A DNA stretch of 47,085 bases from an uncultured beta proteobacterium (GCA_903894155.1 CAITPF010000444.1:1-47085), one strand, 5' to 3'. Positions 10,538-20,072 are shown, counted from the stretch's first letter. The notes: a model not told the origin generated them from the letters alone. Made by a program: numbers and translations.

Positions 10538-11857
10538 ATGGAGGGTCTCCAGGAATCCCGTGCGCCGCGGTCGCTGCAAGCCGACGGCGCAAGAGTGCTT
10601 GCGAATGGCGCCGGCCACCAGATCGCTTTTGGGCTGGATTGGGTGCCGATGGTTGGCGGCAATCCCCATCGCCTGGCCGTGGGCCGGGCCCGCGCGCTCG
10701 GCGCCACACATTTTGTGCTGGCTGGAAGTCAGGCGGTGTCACTCGGGTTTGTCCGTCTTGCACGCAAGGCGCAATGTGCCGGCCGGCGCTTGCATTCCGC
10801 CGCTGCGTTGTTCGCCGCACGCAATCCAGAGGGCGCCGCGGGCTGTCTGGCTTGCATCGAGCCTCACGGGTTCTGGGTTGTTGCAACTCACGCCGGTACT
10901 GTGCTGGCCGGGACAGATCGCTGGTTTCAGGATGTCGAATCGGCGCATGAAGCACTCGGTACCGTGCGCAAGCGTTTTCCGGCGTTGCGTCTGCAGGTTG
11001 AGCCCGGTTGCGTCGAAGGATCGCTGCCGCAGTGGCTGGCGGGGATCCCCGCGGATCCCTCGCGCTTGCAACGTGTCCCAGCGTCGCTGTTTGGCATCCC
11101 TGCGGGTGCGCGCTGGGTTGCCGGCTTCGCGCTGGCCGGTATTGCCGCGTATCTGGTAACCGACGGGTCGCGCGGATTGAATGCCGAGCGCGATGTGGAT
11201 GCCGACATGCAATGGCGCGAGGTTGTCGAAGGCGTTGCGCGCAATCACCCCATCGACTCGTTCGCAGGTTTGTCGGCCGTGATCGCGAACTGGCGCAGCC
11301 TGCCGGTGAACCCGTCGGGCTGGAAGCTGCGCCAGGTCCACTGCGAAGCGGGGCCCGCGCAGTGGCGCTGCGCTGCGCACTATGCGCGCCTGCACCGATT
11401 GGCGCTCAATGCCCATCTGGAGAATTTCCGGCCTCATGGGTGGTCGCTGCAGTTCACTCCGCTCAACGACGCGACCTTCAGCTGGCGCGTCGATCGCCGA
11501 GCCAGCGTGCTGGATTGGTTCACGCAGGCCGCGAGGCCCGACTGGATGAGTCAGCTGCAACGCATCAATCCTGCGTTCGAGCACATTCAGCTCGGTGCGG
11601 GTGGCGCCATAGCCCTGACGCCGCCGGCCGATGCCGGCGGACAGCCACTTGTCCGCCCGTCGGCCCTCGCGGACTGGGCTCAGCGATCACTCGTGCTCAA
11701 GGGGCCGCTGCGCTCGGTTCCTGCACTCCGGGAGCTGGCGGCGCCAGTGCGATGGCGCAGGGTCACCCTCGACGTCGAACGTGCCGTTCCCGCGGCGATC
11801 GCGCAAAGCATCCTGAGCGTACACATCGTAGGAGACCTCTATGAACCGCGCCCCTGA
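10538..11857 (+). CDS. pilO: PilO2-type pilus assembly protein (type IVb)
   Basis: Inner-membrane assembly protein of 439 residues, matching the PilO2 family of R64-like thin pili. The N-terminal cytoplasmic part has IAFGLDWVPMVGG and QAVSLGFVRLARK, typical of the family. One membrane segment lies near residues 193-208 (VAGFALAGIAAYLVT). The remaining periplasmic part probably contacts the secretin. It starts 4 bp after pilN and overlaps pilP by 17 bp. The name follows the R64 nomenclature and does not mean homology to type IVa PilO. Function beyond 'required for assembly' cannot be read from the sequence. Confidence 0.82.
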   Translation: MEGLQESRAPRSLQADGARVLANGAGHQIAFGLDWVPMVGGNPHRLAVGRARALGATHFVLAGSQAVSLGFVRLARKAQCAGRRLHSAAALFAARNPEGAAGCLACIEPHGFWVVATHAGTVLAGTDRWFQDVESAHEALGTVRKRFPALRLQVEPGCVEGSLPQWLAGIPADPSRLQRVPASLFGIPAGARWVAGFALAGIAAYLVTDGSRGLNAERDVDADMQWREVVEGVARNHPIDSFAGLSAVIANWRSLPVNPSGWKLRQVHCEAGPAQWRCAAHYARLHRLALNAHLENFRPHGWSLQFTPLNDATFSWRVDRRASVLDWFTQAARPDWMSQLQRINPAFEHIQLGAGGAIALTPPADAGGQPLVRPSALADWAQRSLVLKGPLRSVPALRELAAPVRWRRVTLDVERAVPAAIAQSILSVHIVGDLYEPRP

Positions 11858-12353
11858 GCCCTGGCGAATTCGACTGCCGGCTTCGCAAACGAAGTCCGTG
11901 CGCATCACGCGCCGGAGTGCTTCCTGCCTGCTTGCCGGTTTAGCCGCGCTCGGTCCCGACCCGCTCGCACTGGGCAGTGAGGTCCAAACGCCGCCCTCAG
12001 CTTTCACCGAGCCTGCATTCCCGGAGTACGCGACCGTCGAGGAGTTGCTGCGCCTTGATGCACAGGCAGCCTTGCAGGCGGCAAGGCGCGCCGTCACCAA
12101 CCCGCTCGACGCGCAGCGACCCATGCGGTCCGCGCCCCAGGGCAATGCACTTCTGGCAATTTTTGGCACCGATCGCGCCTTGAATGCGGAAGTGCAAATC
12201 GGTTCGCGTGTCTACACGTACCGAAGCGCCATGCGTCGCGCGGTCGCAGGCGGCGCGAGTCCGTACTTGCTCGACAAAATTGATCCGCCCTGCGTGCATT
12301 TGTCTCAGGGACAACAAAAGGAGGTGCTATGTCTGTCGCGGGCTCAACCCTGA
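11841..12353 (+). CDS. pilP: PilP-like type IVb pilus biogenesis protein
   Basis: A small exported protein of 170 residues. A basic N-terminus (RRSASC) leads into a hydrophobic segment near residues 28-45, consistent with a signal peptide or anchor. The mature part includes EYATVEELLRLDAQAALQAARRA and a terminal domain with DKIDPPCVHL, in keeping with R64-type PilP. The start at 11841 has AGGAG at 11830-11834. It overlaps pilO by 17 bp and pilQ by 25 bp. The gene name rests mainly on position between pilO and pilQ plus general resemblance, so the exact role is uncertain. Confidence 0.7.
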   Translation: MNRAPEPWRIRLPASQTKSVRITRRSASCLLAGLAALGPDPLALGSEVQTPPSAFTEPAFPEYATVEELLRLDAQAALQAARRAVTNPLDAQRPMRSAPQGNALLAIFGTDRALNAEVQIGSRVYTYRSAMRRAVAGGASPYLLDKIDPPCVHLSQGQQKEVLCLSRAQP

Positions 12354-14095
12354 AGCGTGTACTGCGCGAACGCACGGGCCGGGCGCCGCGCCGGGCCTGG
12401 GCGCCGCGCCGATACGCCATGATCCAGACGCGAGACGACCTGGCCAGTTTGGTCCCGGCGCTCGCGCGCACACTGGGGCGTGATCTGGATGTCATGTCGC
12501 TCAACGATCGGTTGTGTCCGGTCTCATTTGAAGATGGCTCGGCGGGGGTCTTTGTCCTCGCGGATTATTGCCACGACGACCAGACGCTCGCCGTGCTGGA
12601 TTTGCTCGAGTCGCACGGGTGGAAACTCAATGACCCGTCACTCTTTATCCTGCCGCCGGCTTTGCTGCTTGCCGTTGATCGCCTGCGGCCGACGGAGCCT
12701 GCGGGTGGCGCATACCGGTCTGGCTCAGTCAAGGTCGAGCGTTCGGCGCTGGTCAGCGCCTTTGACGAAATCGTCCAGTGGGGGCTGGCAAACCACGCGA
12801 GCGATATCCATCTCAATGTATGCACAGCCCAACCCGAGTCGAGGGTGCGTTTCACCATCGCGGGGCGGTACGTGTCGCCAGAGCGCTATCGCAATATTCC
12901 AACCGCGGCCATGCTGGACATGCTCTCTGTGGCCTGGATGGATGTTCAGGGCGGCAATGGCGCGGTCTTCGATCCGCTCGTCGAGCAGCAGGGGCGGCTG
13001 ACGCGCCGCATCGATGGGCGAAACATCCTGCTGCGCTGGGCTTCGCTGGCAACCGACGCGGGCCCGTCGGTCTGCCTGCGCCTGTTGGTCATGGACCAGG
13101 CCAGTCTGACGCCCGATCTGGCAACGCTCGGCTATCTTCCGTCCCAGGTCGCATTGTTCGAGCGAGCCCGACTGGTGGAGGGGGGCGCCATCGTGCTGGC
13201 GGGCGTGGTCGGCTCGGGAAAATCCACCACGATTGCCACGCTGATTCGCGATGTTGCGCCTGATCGCAAAGTCATTACGCTGGAAGACCCTGCGGAATAC
13301 CTGATCCCGAATGCGCTGCAAAACACCGTGTCGCGCACGCTCGATGAACACGACGGCAATGCGTTCGATGCCAAACTCAAGACGATCAAGCGTTCGGCGA
13401 TGACGGATCTGCTGATCGGCGAGATCCGGGATTTGACCAGCGGGCGCGCCTTCATGGATCTTGCCGGCTGCGGAACCAACTTGTACACGACCGTTCACGC
13501 CGGGTCGGCGTTGCTGATCTGCGAGCGGCTGACGTCGGATTTCATCGGCGTATCAAGAGATCTGCTGGCAACGCCCGGCATCCTCAAACTCCTGGTGTTC
13601 CAGTGCCTGCTGCCCACGGTCTGCGAACACTGCGCACTGAATTCAGGCCAGATGTCCGATCTCCCGGTCTGGCGCTGCGCTGCCGGTGTCGCGCGAAGCC
13701 CGCGCTGGCGCGCCGATTGGCTCGACGGTCTAGAGCGTAGCCATGCGCTATCGCGCGTGCTGCTGCGATTCCGGTCGCCACGGGGTTGCGTGCACTGCGG
13801 CCCGGCGCGCGATGAGGCCCTGTGCGGAAACGCCGGGCGCACGGTGGTGGCCGAGATGATTGAGCCGGGACGCTCGCCCCGGTTTCTGGCAGGCGTCAAG
13901 AACAGGGATTCGCTCGGATTGCACGAATGGTTTGGCGCGCGCCGGCGCTCGTCGCTGGACGACCCCTGCATGGACGGCAAGACTGTTCTGCAGGCCGCGC
14001 TCTACAAAATGGCGATCGGCCGGATCGACCCGAGGGATATCGAGGCGCGCTTTGGGCCCCTCGGCTGCGAGTTGCCCGCCGGATCGGGTCAATGA
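12329..14095 (+). CDS. pilQ: PilQ, type IVb pilus assembly ATPase (GspE/VirB11 superfamily)
   Basis: Cytoplasmic hexameric ATPase that powers pilin polymerisation, 588 residues. The start is fixed by the strong ribosome site AAGGAGGTG at 12318-12326. The C-terminal motor domain has Walker A GVVGSGKSTT near residues 292-301, the Asp box (ITLEDPAEYLI), Walker B region with GEIRD, and the His box TTVHAGSALL. Two CxxC pairs (residues 432-435 and 487-490) probably bind zinc, as in GspE, but about 51 residues separate them, more than in many relatives. The stop overlaps the pilR start in ATGA. Confidence 0.9.
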   Translation: MSVAGSTLKRVLRERTGRAPRRAWAPRRYAMIQTRDDLASLVPALARTLGRDLDVMSLNDRLCPVSFEDGSAGVFVLADYCHDDQTLAVLDLLESHGWKLNDPSLFILPPALLLAVDRLRPTEPAGGAYRSGSVKVERSALVSAFDEIVQWGLANHASDIHLNVCTAQPESRVRFTIAGRYVSPERYRNIPTAAMLDMLSVAWMDVQGGNGAVFDPLVEQQGRLTRRIDGRNILLRWASLATDAGPSVCLRLLVMDQASLTPDLATLGYLPSQVALFERARLVEGGAIVLAGVVGSGKSTTIATLIRDVAPDRKVITLEDPAEYLIPNALQNTVSRTLDEHDGNAFDAKLKTIKRSAMTDLLIGEIRDLTSGRAFMDLAGCGTNLYTTVHAGSALLICERLTSDFIGVSRDLLATPGILKLLVFQCLLPTVCEHCALNSGQMSDLPVWRCAAGVARSPRWRADWLDGLERSHALSRVLLRFRSPRGCVHCGPARDEALCGNAGRTVVAEMIEPGRSPRFLAGVKNRDSLGLHEWFGARRRSSLDDPCMDGKTVLQAALYKMAIGRIDPRDIEARFGPLGCELPAGSGQ

Positions 14096-15231
14096 CGGGC
14101 TGGCCGGTCGTACGGATGCGTTTGCCCGCGACCCGATTCCTGAGCCAGGCGGGGACTATGGTCGCCGCATGGCGGTTTCGCGGGCATCGCGCGGATTACT
14201 ACGAATACCTCGCGGATCTGATCGGATCGACTGCTGGCGCGAAAACGCTGCTCAGCGTGTTTCAGGACGACGCCTGGCGCCATGCGGGGCGGGGCGCGCG
14301 GGGAACGCTTTCGGCTTGCTGGGCCGAGCGGTTTCCGCAGACTGGCGGGGATTTGTTCGCGACCTGGTACGGCACCCTCCCGACAGAGGACCTGGTGGCA
14401 ATCCAGGCGGCACAGTATGCAGGCGCCGGCGCCTTGACTCTCACGTTGCGCCAGCTTGCCGCCGTGGTTCGCGTCACCGACGCCGCGCGGCGGGAATTCA
14501 TGCAGACCTCGCTGGTCGGGTTTCTGGGCGCTGTCGTGGCGTTCGCCTCCCTGCTTTCCATTCCCCTGTTCACGGCCGATCGGCTGGCTGCCGCGTTTTC
14601 CTCCGTGCCAGCCGAATATCACGGAGTCGCCACCCAGCGGCTATTCAGCCTGGCGCAATGGTTGCGCCGCGGATGGCTCCTGCTGCTTGTCGCGATCGGC
14701 GGTTCGGCGGTGATGGCAGTCTGGTCGTTGCCGAACGCCACCGGCCCGGTGCGCGCGGTGTTCGACCGATGGGGCATCTGGAAGCTCTACCGCACGGTAC
14801 AGGCCGTGCGGCTTCTTTCTCTGCTCGCTGTATTGCTCCGGCCCCGGGGTAATGTGGGTGCACGTCTGCGCGAGGCGCTTGCCGTGCAGCGGCGCGGCGC
14901 GACGCCCTGGCTGGATCACCATATCAGCGGCATGCTGGCGCGCATCGATGCGGGCATGAATGGCACCGATGCACTGGATACCGGATTGATCGACTCCGAC
15001 ACATGGTGGTATCTCAGCGACATGGTCAGCACGGCGGGTCTTGACGAGGGGTTGCAGCGCACGCGCATCCGCCTTGAACAGCACACGGTGCGCAAGCTCT
15101 CCGTCCAGGCACAGGTGTTGCGTTGGGGACTGCTGCTGTGCTCGCTGGCCGTCGTGGCCGCCATCGCGCTCTGGCACTACCGCGTCATTGAGGAGCTGCG
15201 TCAGGGCCTGGCCCTGTTCTACGCGCGGTGA
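14092..15231 (+). CDS. pilR: PilR, type IVb pilus inner-membrane platform protein (GspF family)
   Basis: Polytopic inner-membrane protein on which the assembly ATPase acts, 379 residues from the ATG at 14092 (ATGA overlap with pilQ). Three hydrophobic segments are visible near residues 143-165 (FLGAVVAFASLLSIPLF), 194-212 (WLLLLVAIGGSAVMAVW) and 345-362 (WGLLLCSLAVVAAIALW). This is the usual GspF/TadC-like topology with two cytoplasmic helical domains. The position directly after the ATPase gene agrees with R64 pilQ-pilR. An earlier in-frame start exists inside pilQ but would add residues outside the family. Confidence 0.86.
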   Translation: MTGWPVVRMRLPATRFLSQAGTMVAAWRFRGHRADYYEYLADLIGSTAGAKTLLSVFQDDAWRHAGRGARGTLSACWAERFPQTGGDLFATWYGTLPTEDLVAIQAAQYAGAGALTLTLRQLAAVVRVTDAARREFMQTSLVGFLGAVVAFASLLSIPLFTADRLAAAFSSVPAEYHGVATQRLFSLAQWLRRGWLLLLVAIGGSAVMAVWSLPNATGPVRAVFDRWGIWKLYRTVQAVRLLSLLAVLLRPRGNVGARLREALAVQRRGATPWLDHHISGMLARIDAGMNGTDALDTGLIDSDTWWYLSDMVSTAGLDEGLQRTRIRLEQHTVRKLSVQAQVLRWGLLLCSLAVVAAIALWHYRVIEELRQGLALFYAR

Positions 15232-15272
15232 GCTGTTTTCATGCTTTTTTTTCACACCAAGGAGTCCGATCC

Positions 15273-15908
15273 ATGTCCCATTGTTACCGGGTCCCTGTCC
15301 CGTGTTGCCCGGCTGCGGCAAGCCGTGCGCAGGGCGGATTTTCACTGATCGAGATTTCGATCGTCACGGCGATCATCATGCTGATTGCCATTGTCGGCAT
15401 TCCTGCCGTGCAATCCTACGTGATTGAAAACAAGGTGCCCCGGGTTGCCGAGGAGATTCAGCGCTTTGTCGCACGGGTCAAGGCAAACACACACGGCTTT
15501 GGCGCGGCGCCCTACGCCAATATTGATGCCGGCACCCTGGCCAATGCGTTGCGCACGTCGAGCGTGGTGGCCGTCACCGGCCAGGGCTCGGCGGCGACCA
15601 TCGCGCACGGTTTGGGCGGGTCGGGCCACTCGGGCAAGGGCGTCATTCTGGTGGCCCCGCATTCCCTGGCAGGCGGCGCGGGCGGATCGGCGTTCAAGGT
15701 GACGTTCACCGACGTCAACCAGGCGGCGTGCCCCGCACTGGCGTCGATCCTGCAGCGTATCGCGGAGGTTGTCTCTATCGCGGGGCAGGCCGGGCCCATG
15801 GTGGTCAAGGACACATCTTCTGAACCAGGAACGCCCTACAACGCGATGCTGGCCGACGCGCAGTGCGCGTCGGGCGATCGCAATACGTTCAATTTCACGG
15901 TGCGCTAG
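15273..15908 (+). CDS. pilS: PilS, type IVb major prepilin
   Basis: Major pilin precursor, 211 residues. The ATG at 15273 is chosen over an upstream GTG overlapping pilR because AAGGAGT at 15259-15265 is a good ribosome site. A 22-residue leader ends QGG before FSLIEIS: cleavage after Gly with Phe at +1 and Glu at +5 is the type IV prepilin signal, and the long leader is typical of type IVb. The hydrophobic N-terminal helix follows (IVTAIIMLIAIVGIPAV). Two cysteines in the distal half (in NQAACPA and ADAQCAS) could form the pilin disulfide loop. No prepilin peptidase gene is in the operon. Confidence 0.9.
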   Translation: MSHCYRVPVPCCPAAASRAQGGFSLIEISIVTAIIMLIAIVGIPAVQSYVIENKVPRVAEEIQRFVARVKANTHGFGAAPYANIDAGTLANALRTSSVVAVTGQGSAATIAHGLGGSGHSGKGVILVAPHSLAGGAGGSAFKVTFTDVNQAACPALASILQRIAEVVSIAGQAGPMVVKDTSSEPGTPYNAMLADAQCASGDRNTFNFTVR

Positions 15909-15909
15909 G

Positions 15910-16989
15910 GTGGCCGCGCGAGGCCAGGGCGGCTTTACGCTGATCGAGCTCACGCTGGTCATCACGATGGCGACGATGGCGGCAGCGTGGGGGGCGACAG
16001 CCTGGATGCGGCAGGCCGACGATGCCGCAGCGCAGGCGACAGGCCGATGGCTGCTGACAGTCAGGATCGCGGTCGACCAGATGCTGATCCGGCAGGCGGA
16101 CGTCATCGCGGGCATTTCGGCACCCCGGCCAGGTGCCTTCGCCTATTCCAACATCATGAATCCGAGCCTGTCAGAGCTTGGCGAGGCGGGTCATTTGCCG
16201 ACGGGCTTTCCTGCCGCGCCGTCTCTGCCCTACACCGTCAGCGTGCATGTGCTCGCGCCCGTTGGGGATTGCGACAAGACCGGTTGCCGCATTGAAGCCC
16301 TGACGCTGGCGCGACCGACAGGCCAGACAGCGGGCCAGACAACGGGCCAGGCGGCCGACGTCACCCGGCTGGCCGCCATCCTGACAGGGCTCGAGGGCTA
16401 TGGATTGAGTGTTCATCCATTCTTTCCCGCAAAACTGCGCGGCGCGCTGGCCGAGTTCGACAATTCGCCGATCCCGCTCGTGCCGAACCTGCCGGTCGGT
16501 ACGGTTGCCGCGTTCAGTGTCTTCGATACCACGCAGCACGCACAGTTCGTGCGGCACGACGATGTGCGCGATACGGCACTGCGCGGCGGATTGAAGGTGC
16601 GCAGGGAGATATCGACGCCGGCGGGCTTGCGCGCCGGAGCGCACGTGCAGGCGGCAGGGCGCATTTCGGCCGGTGAATATCTTCAGGTGCAGGGGTTGGG
16701 GACCGAAGGGCAGGCGTGTGAAGCCGACGGTCTGGTCGGCCGCTCGTCCGATGGGCAACTGCTGATGTGCCATGGCGGCGCGTGGCGCGGTTCGGGCAGC
16801 GGGTTTGGAGGGGCCTTCGCACTTGACGGCGTCATGGGCTGCGATTTCCCGGTCTACCGCGACATCATGGTCAATCCCAAGACAGGGTCCTGCTCGTGCC
16901 CGGCCGGGTTCACGCCGTTTGAGGTCAGCCGCGGCGAGCTTAGCGACCATCCCCGCCATACGTTCCGCAGCTTCGTTTGCATACGATGA
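15910..16989 (+). CDS. pilV: PilV-like minor pilin / tip adhesin, no shufflon visible
   Basis: Predicted tip adhesin of the thin pilus, 359 residues. The GTG at 15910, one base after the pilS stop, gives a very short leader (MAARGQGG) before FTLIELTLV, a second type IV prepilin cleavage site with Glu at +5. The N-terminal hydrophobic helix is followed by a pilin-like body and a distal Cys-containing domain (MGCDFPVYRD, CSCPAGFTPF) ending at 16989. In R64 the distal part is switched by the Rci shufflon; here no recombinase and no shufflon repeats follow, so the C-terminus looks fixed. A start further upstream inside pilS would break the leader logic. Confidence 0.8.
   Translation: MAARGQGGFTLIELTLVITMATMAAAWGATAWMRQADDAAAQATGRWLLTVRIAVDQMLIRQADVIAGISAPRPGAFAYSNIMNPSLSELGEAGHLPTGFPAAPSLPYTVSVHVLAPVGDCDKTGCRIEALTLARPTGQTAGQTTGQAADVTRLAAILTGLEGYGLSVHPFFPAKLRGALAEFDNSPIPLVPNLPVGTVAAFSVFDTTQHAQFVRHDDVRDTALRGGLKVRREISTPAGLRAGAHVQAAGRISAGEYLQVQGLGTEGQACEADGLVGRSSDGQLLMCHGGAWRGSGSGFGGAFALDGVMGCDFPVYRDIMVNPKTGSCSCPAGFTPFEVSRGELSDHPRHTFRSFVCIR
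16319..16354 (+). repeat. Three 12-bp in-frame tandem repeats inside pilV
   Basis: Three degenerate 12-bp units encode TGQT/AGQT/TGQA in the body of the PilV-like protein. The period equals four codons, so unit gain or loss would keep frame and change linker length. Confidence 0.7.
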
Positions 16990-17019
16990 CCGGCTCCAGG
17001 CGCGCTTCGTTTCAACCTC

Positions 17020-17025
17020 TATAAT
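17020..17025 (+). promoter_or_regulatory. alaS: Perfect -10 hexamer (TATAAT) upstream of alaS
   Basis: A consensus TATAAT lies 66 bp before the alaS start, in the 102-bp gap after pilV. No convincing -35 is seen at 16-18 bp. A six-base-pair hairpin (17038-17052) lies in the presumed leader. No terminator is visible for the pil operon here, so read-through into alaS is possible. Confidence 0.45.
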
Positions 17026-17091
17026 CGGGGGTTTGTCCGCCGATTGTCGGCGCCTGCGCCCGTTGCCCTTTTCAAGATTTGTAGCCAAGCG

Positions 17092-19725
17092 ATGAAAACG
17101 TCCGAGATCCGCGAAAAATTCCTGCAGTACTTCAAGTCCCAGGGTCACACGATTGTTGCGTCCTCGTCGCTTGTCCCGGCGAACGACCCGACGCTGCTCT
17201 TTACCAATTCGGGCATGGTGCAGTTCAAGGACGTATTCACGGGCAAGGACACTCGCCCCTACACGCGCGCGACATCCTCGCAGCGCAGCGTGCGCGCGGG
17301 CGGAAAGCACAACGATCTGGAAAACGTCGGCTATACCGCGCGTCACCATACGTTCTTCGAAATGCTCGGCAATTTCAGTTTCGGCGATTATTTCAAGCAT
17401 GATGCGATCCGGTTCGCCTGGACGTTGCTGACTGACGTCTACGCGCTGCCCAAGGACAAACTCTGGGTCACCGTTTATCTTGAGGATGACGAGGCCTACG
17501 ATATCTGGAAGAGCGAAATCGGCGTTCCTCCCGAGCGGATCATCCGGATCGGCGACAACAAGGGCGCGCGGTACGCCTCCGACAATTTCTGGCAGATGGC
17601 CGACACGGGCCCCTGTGGCCCCTGTACCGAAATCTTCTACGACCACGGTGCCGATATCTGGGGCGGCCCCCCGGGCTCACCTGAGGAAGACGGCGATCGC
17701 TATATCGAAATCTGGAATCTCGTCTTCATGCAGTTCGAGCGGGATTCGGCTGGCAACATGACGCCATTGCCCAAGCCCTGCGTGGATACCGGGATGGGGC
17801 TCGAGCGAATCGCGGCAGTGCTCCAGCACGTGCATTCTAATTACGAAATCGACCTGTTTGTCGCGCTGATCGCGGCCGCTGGTCGCGAGACGGGCTGCAA
17901 GGATCTTGCCAACAACTCGCTGAAGGTCATCGCCGATCATATCCGCGCCTGCAGTTTCCTGATCGTCGACGGGGTGATCCCGAGCAACGAGGGCAGGGGG
18001 TACGTGCTTCGCCGGATCATCCGGCGTGCGTTGCGCCATGGATACAAGCTCGGGCAGACACGGCCTTTCTTCCATCGCCTGGTCGGGGATCTTGTCCGCG
18101 AAATGGGCGAAGCCTACCCGGAGCTTGCAAAAAATGCCGCGCGGGTAGAACAGGTCCTGCGTCAGGAAGAGGAGCGCTTTGGCGAAACGCTGGAGCACGG
18201 CATGAAGATCCTGGATGTCGCGCTCGCCGCATTGCCGGTTGCCAGCGACAAGCCCGCGACGCTCGATGGCAATACACTGTTTACGCTCTACGACACCTAT
18301 GGGTTCCCGGTCGATCTGACGGCGGATATCTGTCGCGAGCGCAATGTCGAAGTCGACCTCGACGGTTTTGAGTCTGCCATGGATCGGCAGCGCGTCCAGG
18401 CGCGTGCCGCAGGCAAGTTCAAAATGGCCGAAGGGCTCACGTACAGCGGCGAGCAGACCGTATTCCAGGGGTACGAGCACTTGCAGGCCGACGCCAAAGT
18501 CGTCGCCTTGTACGTGGGTGGCGCGTCAGCCGATCGCGTTATGTCGGGCCAGGACGCCATCGTGGTTCTGGACAACACGCCTTTTTATGCGGAATCGGGC
18601 GGTCAGGTCGGCGACACGGGTGTCCTGGAAGCATCGGGCGCGCGCTTTGCCGTCAACGATACCCAAAAGATTCAGGCTGGCGTCTTTGGCCACCACGGGC
18701 GCCTGGAATCGGGTGCGCTTGCGGTAGGCGATGCGGTTCACGCCAACGTCGATGTCGAGCAGCGTGCACGCACGATTCGCAACCACTCGGCCACCCACCT
18801 GATGCACAAGGCGCTGCGCCAGGTCCTTGGCGGCCATGTGCAGCAGCGCGGCTCGCTGGTTGACGCCGAAAAGACCCGCTTCGATTTCGCGCACGACGCG
18901 CCTGTCTCCGATGCCGACATCATGCAAGTCGAGACGATCGTCAACGCGGAAGTGCTCGCGAACCAGGCAACCAGGGCGCAGGTCATGTCCTATGACGATG
19001 CCGTCAAGGGCGGCGCGATGGCGCTTTTCGGGGAAAAGTACGGCGATACGGTCCGGGTGCTGGATATCGGTTCGTCACGCGAGCTTTGCGGCGGCACCCA
19101 TGTATCGCGTACCGGCGATATCGGGCTATTCAAGATTTTGTCGGAAGGCGGTGTGGCTGCCGGTGTGCGGCGCATCGAAGCGGTCACTGGCACCAACGCG
19201 CTGGCGTGGGTGCAGGGGCTGAACGCGACTGCGCAACGGGCCGCGGCCGTGCTCAAGACCCAGCCGGCCGATTTGCCTGATCGCATTGTCCTGCTGCAGG
19301 ATCAGTTGAAGTCGCTCGAAAAGGATCTGGAGCAGGCCAAGGCCAAGATGGCGTCGAGCGCCGGCCATGCGCTGGCGGATAAGGCCGTCGTGGTCGGTGC
19401 CGGGGTCAAACTGCTGGTGACGGAAGTGCAGGGCGTCGAAGCCCGCGATTTGCGCACCATGGTTGACCAGCTCAAGGATAAACTCAAGCCAGCGATCGTA
19501 TTGCTGGCCGCGCGCGGCGCGGATGGCAAGATCAGCGTCGTGGGCGGTGTCACGCAGGACCTGACCGGCAAGGCGAAGGCCGGTGAACTCGTCGGGTTCG
19601 TCGCGAGCCAGATCGGTGGAAAGGGCGGCGGGCGTCCCGACATGGCCATGGGCGGGGGCACAGACGCCGCCGCGCTCGCCGGAGCGCTCGATAGCGTCAA
19701 GGCCTGGGTCGAGGGTAGGGTTTGA
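17092..19725 (+). CDS. alaS: Alanine-tRNA ligase
   Basis: Class II aminoacyl-tRNA synthetase of 877 residues, full length. The ATG at 17092 gives [19 protein letters not shown], the conserved start; an upstream start would add 16 non-family residues. Motifs include [30 protein letters not shown] and GMGLERIA in the catalytic part. The editing domain has the zinc ligands His565, His569 (NHSATH), Cys666 and His670 (CGGTH). The C-terminal C-Ala domain contains [15 protein letters not shown]. It carries its own candidate promoter and is followed by a tusA-like gene after 7 bp. Confidence 0.98.
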   Translation: MKTSEIREKFLQYFKSQGHTIVASSSLVPANDPTLLFTNSGMVQFKDVFTGKDTRPYTRATSSQRSVRAGGKHNDLENVGYTARHHTFFEMLGNFSFGDYFKHDAIRFAWTLLTDVYALPKDKLWVTVYLEDDEAYDIWKSEIGVPPERIIRIGDNKGARYASDNFWQMADTGPCGPCTEIFYDHGADIWGGPPGSPEEDGDRYIEIWNLVFMQFERDSAGNMTPLPKPCVDTGMGLERIAAVLQHVHSNYEIDLFVALIAAAGRETGCKDLANNSLKVIADHIRACSFLIVDGVIPSNEGRGYVLRRIIRRALRHGYKLGQTRPFFHRLVGDLVREMGEAYPELAKNAARVEQVLRQEEERFGETLEHGMKILDVALAALPVASDKPATLDGNTLFTLYDTYGFPVDLTADICRERNVEVDLDGFESAMDRQRVQARAAGKFKMAEGLTYSGEQTVFQGYEHLQADAKVVALYVGGASADRVMSGQDAIVVLDNTPFYAESGGQVGDTGVLEASGARFAVNDTQKIQAGVFGHHGRLESGALAVGDAVHANVDVEQRARTIRNHSATHLMHKALRQVLGGHVQQRGSLVDAEKTRFDFAHDAPVSDADIMQVETIVNAEVLANQATRAQVMSYDDAVKGGAMALFGEKYGDTVRVLDIGSSRELCGGTHVSRTGDIGLFKILSEGGVAAGVRRIEAVTGTNALAWVQGLNATAQRAAAVLKTQPADLPDRIVLLQDQLKSLEKDLEQAKAKMASSAGHALADKAVVVGAGVKLLVTEVQGVEARDLRTMVDQLKDKLKPAIVLLAARGADGKISVVGGVTQDLTGKAKAGELVGFVASQIGGKGGGRPDMAMGGGTDAAALAGALDSVKAWVEGRV

Positions 19726-19732
19726 GGCTGAC

Positions 19733-19984
19733 ATGAGCGAAGCCACGCAGTCTCACGTCGAATTCCAGCAGTCGGTCGATGCAACCGGGCTTGCCTGCCC
19801 GTTGCCCATCCTGCGCGCAAAAAAGGCGCTGGCGACGCTCGTGAGCGGCGACGTGCTCCAGGTCATTACCACGGACAAAGGCGCGGTGCGGGATTTTCAG
19901 GCGTTTTGCCGGCAAACCGGAAACGAACTGGTCGCGCAGGTGCTTGAGACCGAACGCGCGGTGCATTACCTGCGCCGCCGGTAA
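19733..19984 (+). CDS. tusA: TusA/SirA-family sulfurtransferase-like protein
   Basis: An 83-residue protein of the TusA/SirA/YedF family, small sulfur carriers used in tRNA thiolation, molybdopterin or general sulfur trafficking. The hallmark ACPLPILRAKKAL includes the persulfide-forming Cys22 in the CPxP motif. The rest (DVLQVITTDKGAVRDFQAFCRQTG) fits the two-layer fold. It begins 7 bp after alaS and is closed by a terminator, so it is probably co-transcribed with alaS. Whether it is TusA itself (2-thiouridine) or a YedF-like paralogue cannot be decided here. Confidence 0.85.
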   Translation: MSEATQSHVEFQQSVDATGLACPLPILRAKKALATLVSGDVLQVITTDKGAVRDFQAFCRQTGNELVAQVLETERAVHYLRRR

Positions 19985-19991
19985 GCTTTTT

Positions 19992-20010
19992 CGCACTTTG
20001 AGTGCGTTTA
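19992..20010 (+). terminator. Terminator after the tusA-like gene
   Basis: A six-base-pair stem (19992-19997 with 20001-20006, loop TTG) begins 8 bp after the stop codon and is followed by TTTATGG and a further T-rich stretch. Confidence 0.65.
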
Positions 20011-20072
20011 TGGTTGTTTTGCCGATTTTCTCGCCATCTTGCAGTCACAAAGATGGATTTCTCCGACAATAG

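Noticed and set aside
8123-16989. Type II secretion or type IVa pilus cluster
   Set aside because: The combination PilL with TcpQ-type domain, PilN lipoprotein secretin, PilO2 and a PilV-like minor pilin, and the 22-residue PilS leader, fit the type IVb thin-pilus family instead.
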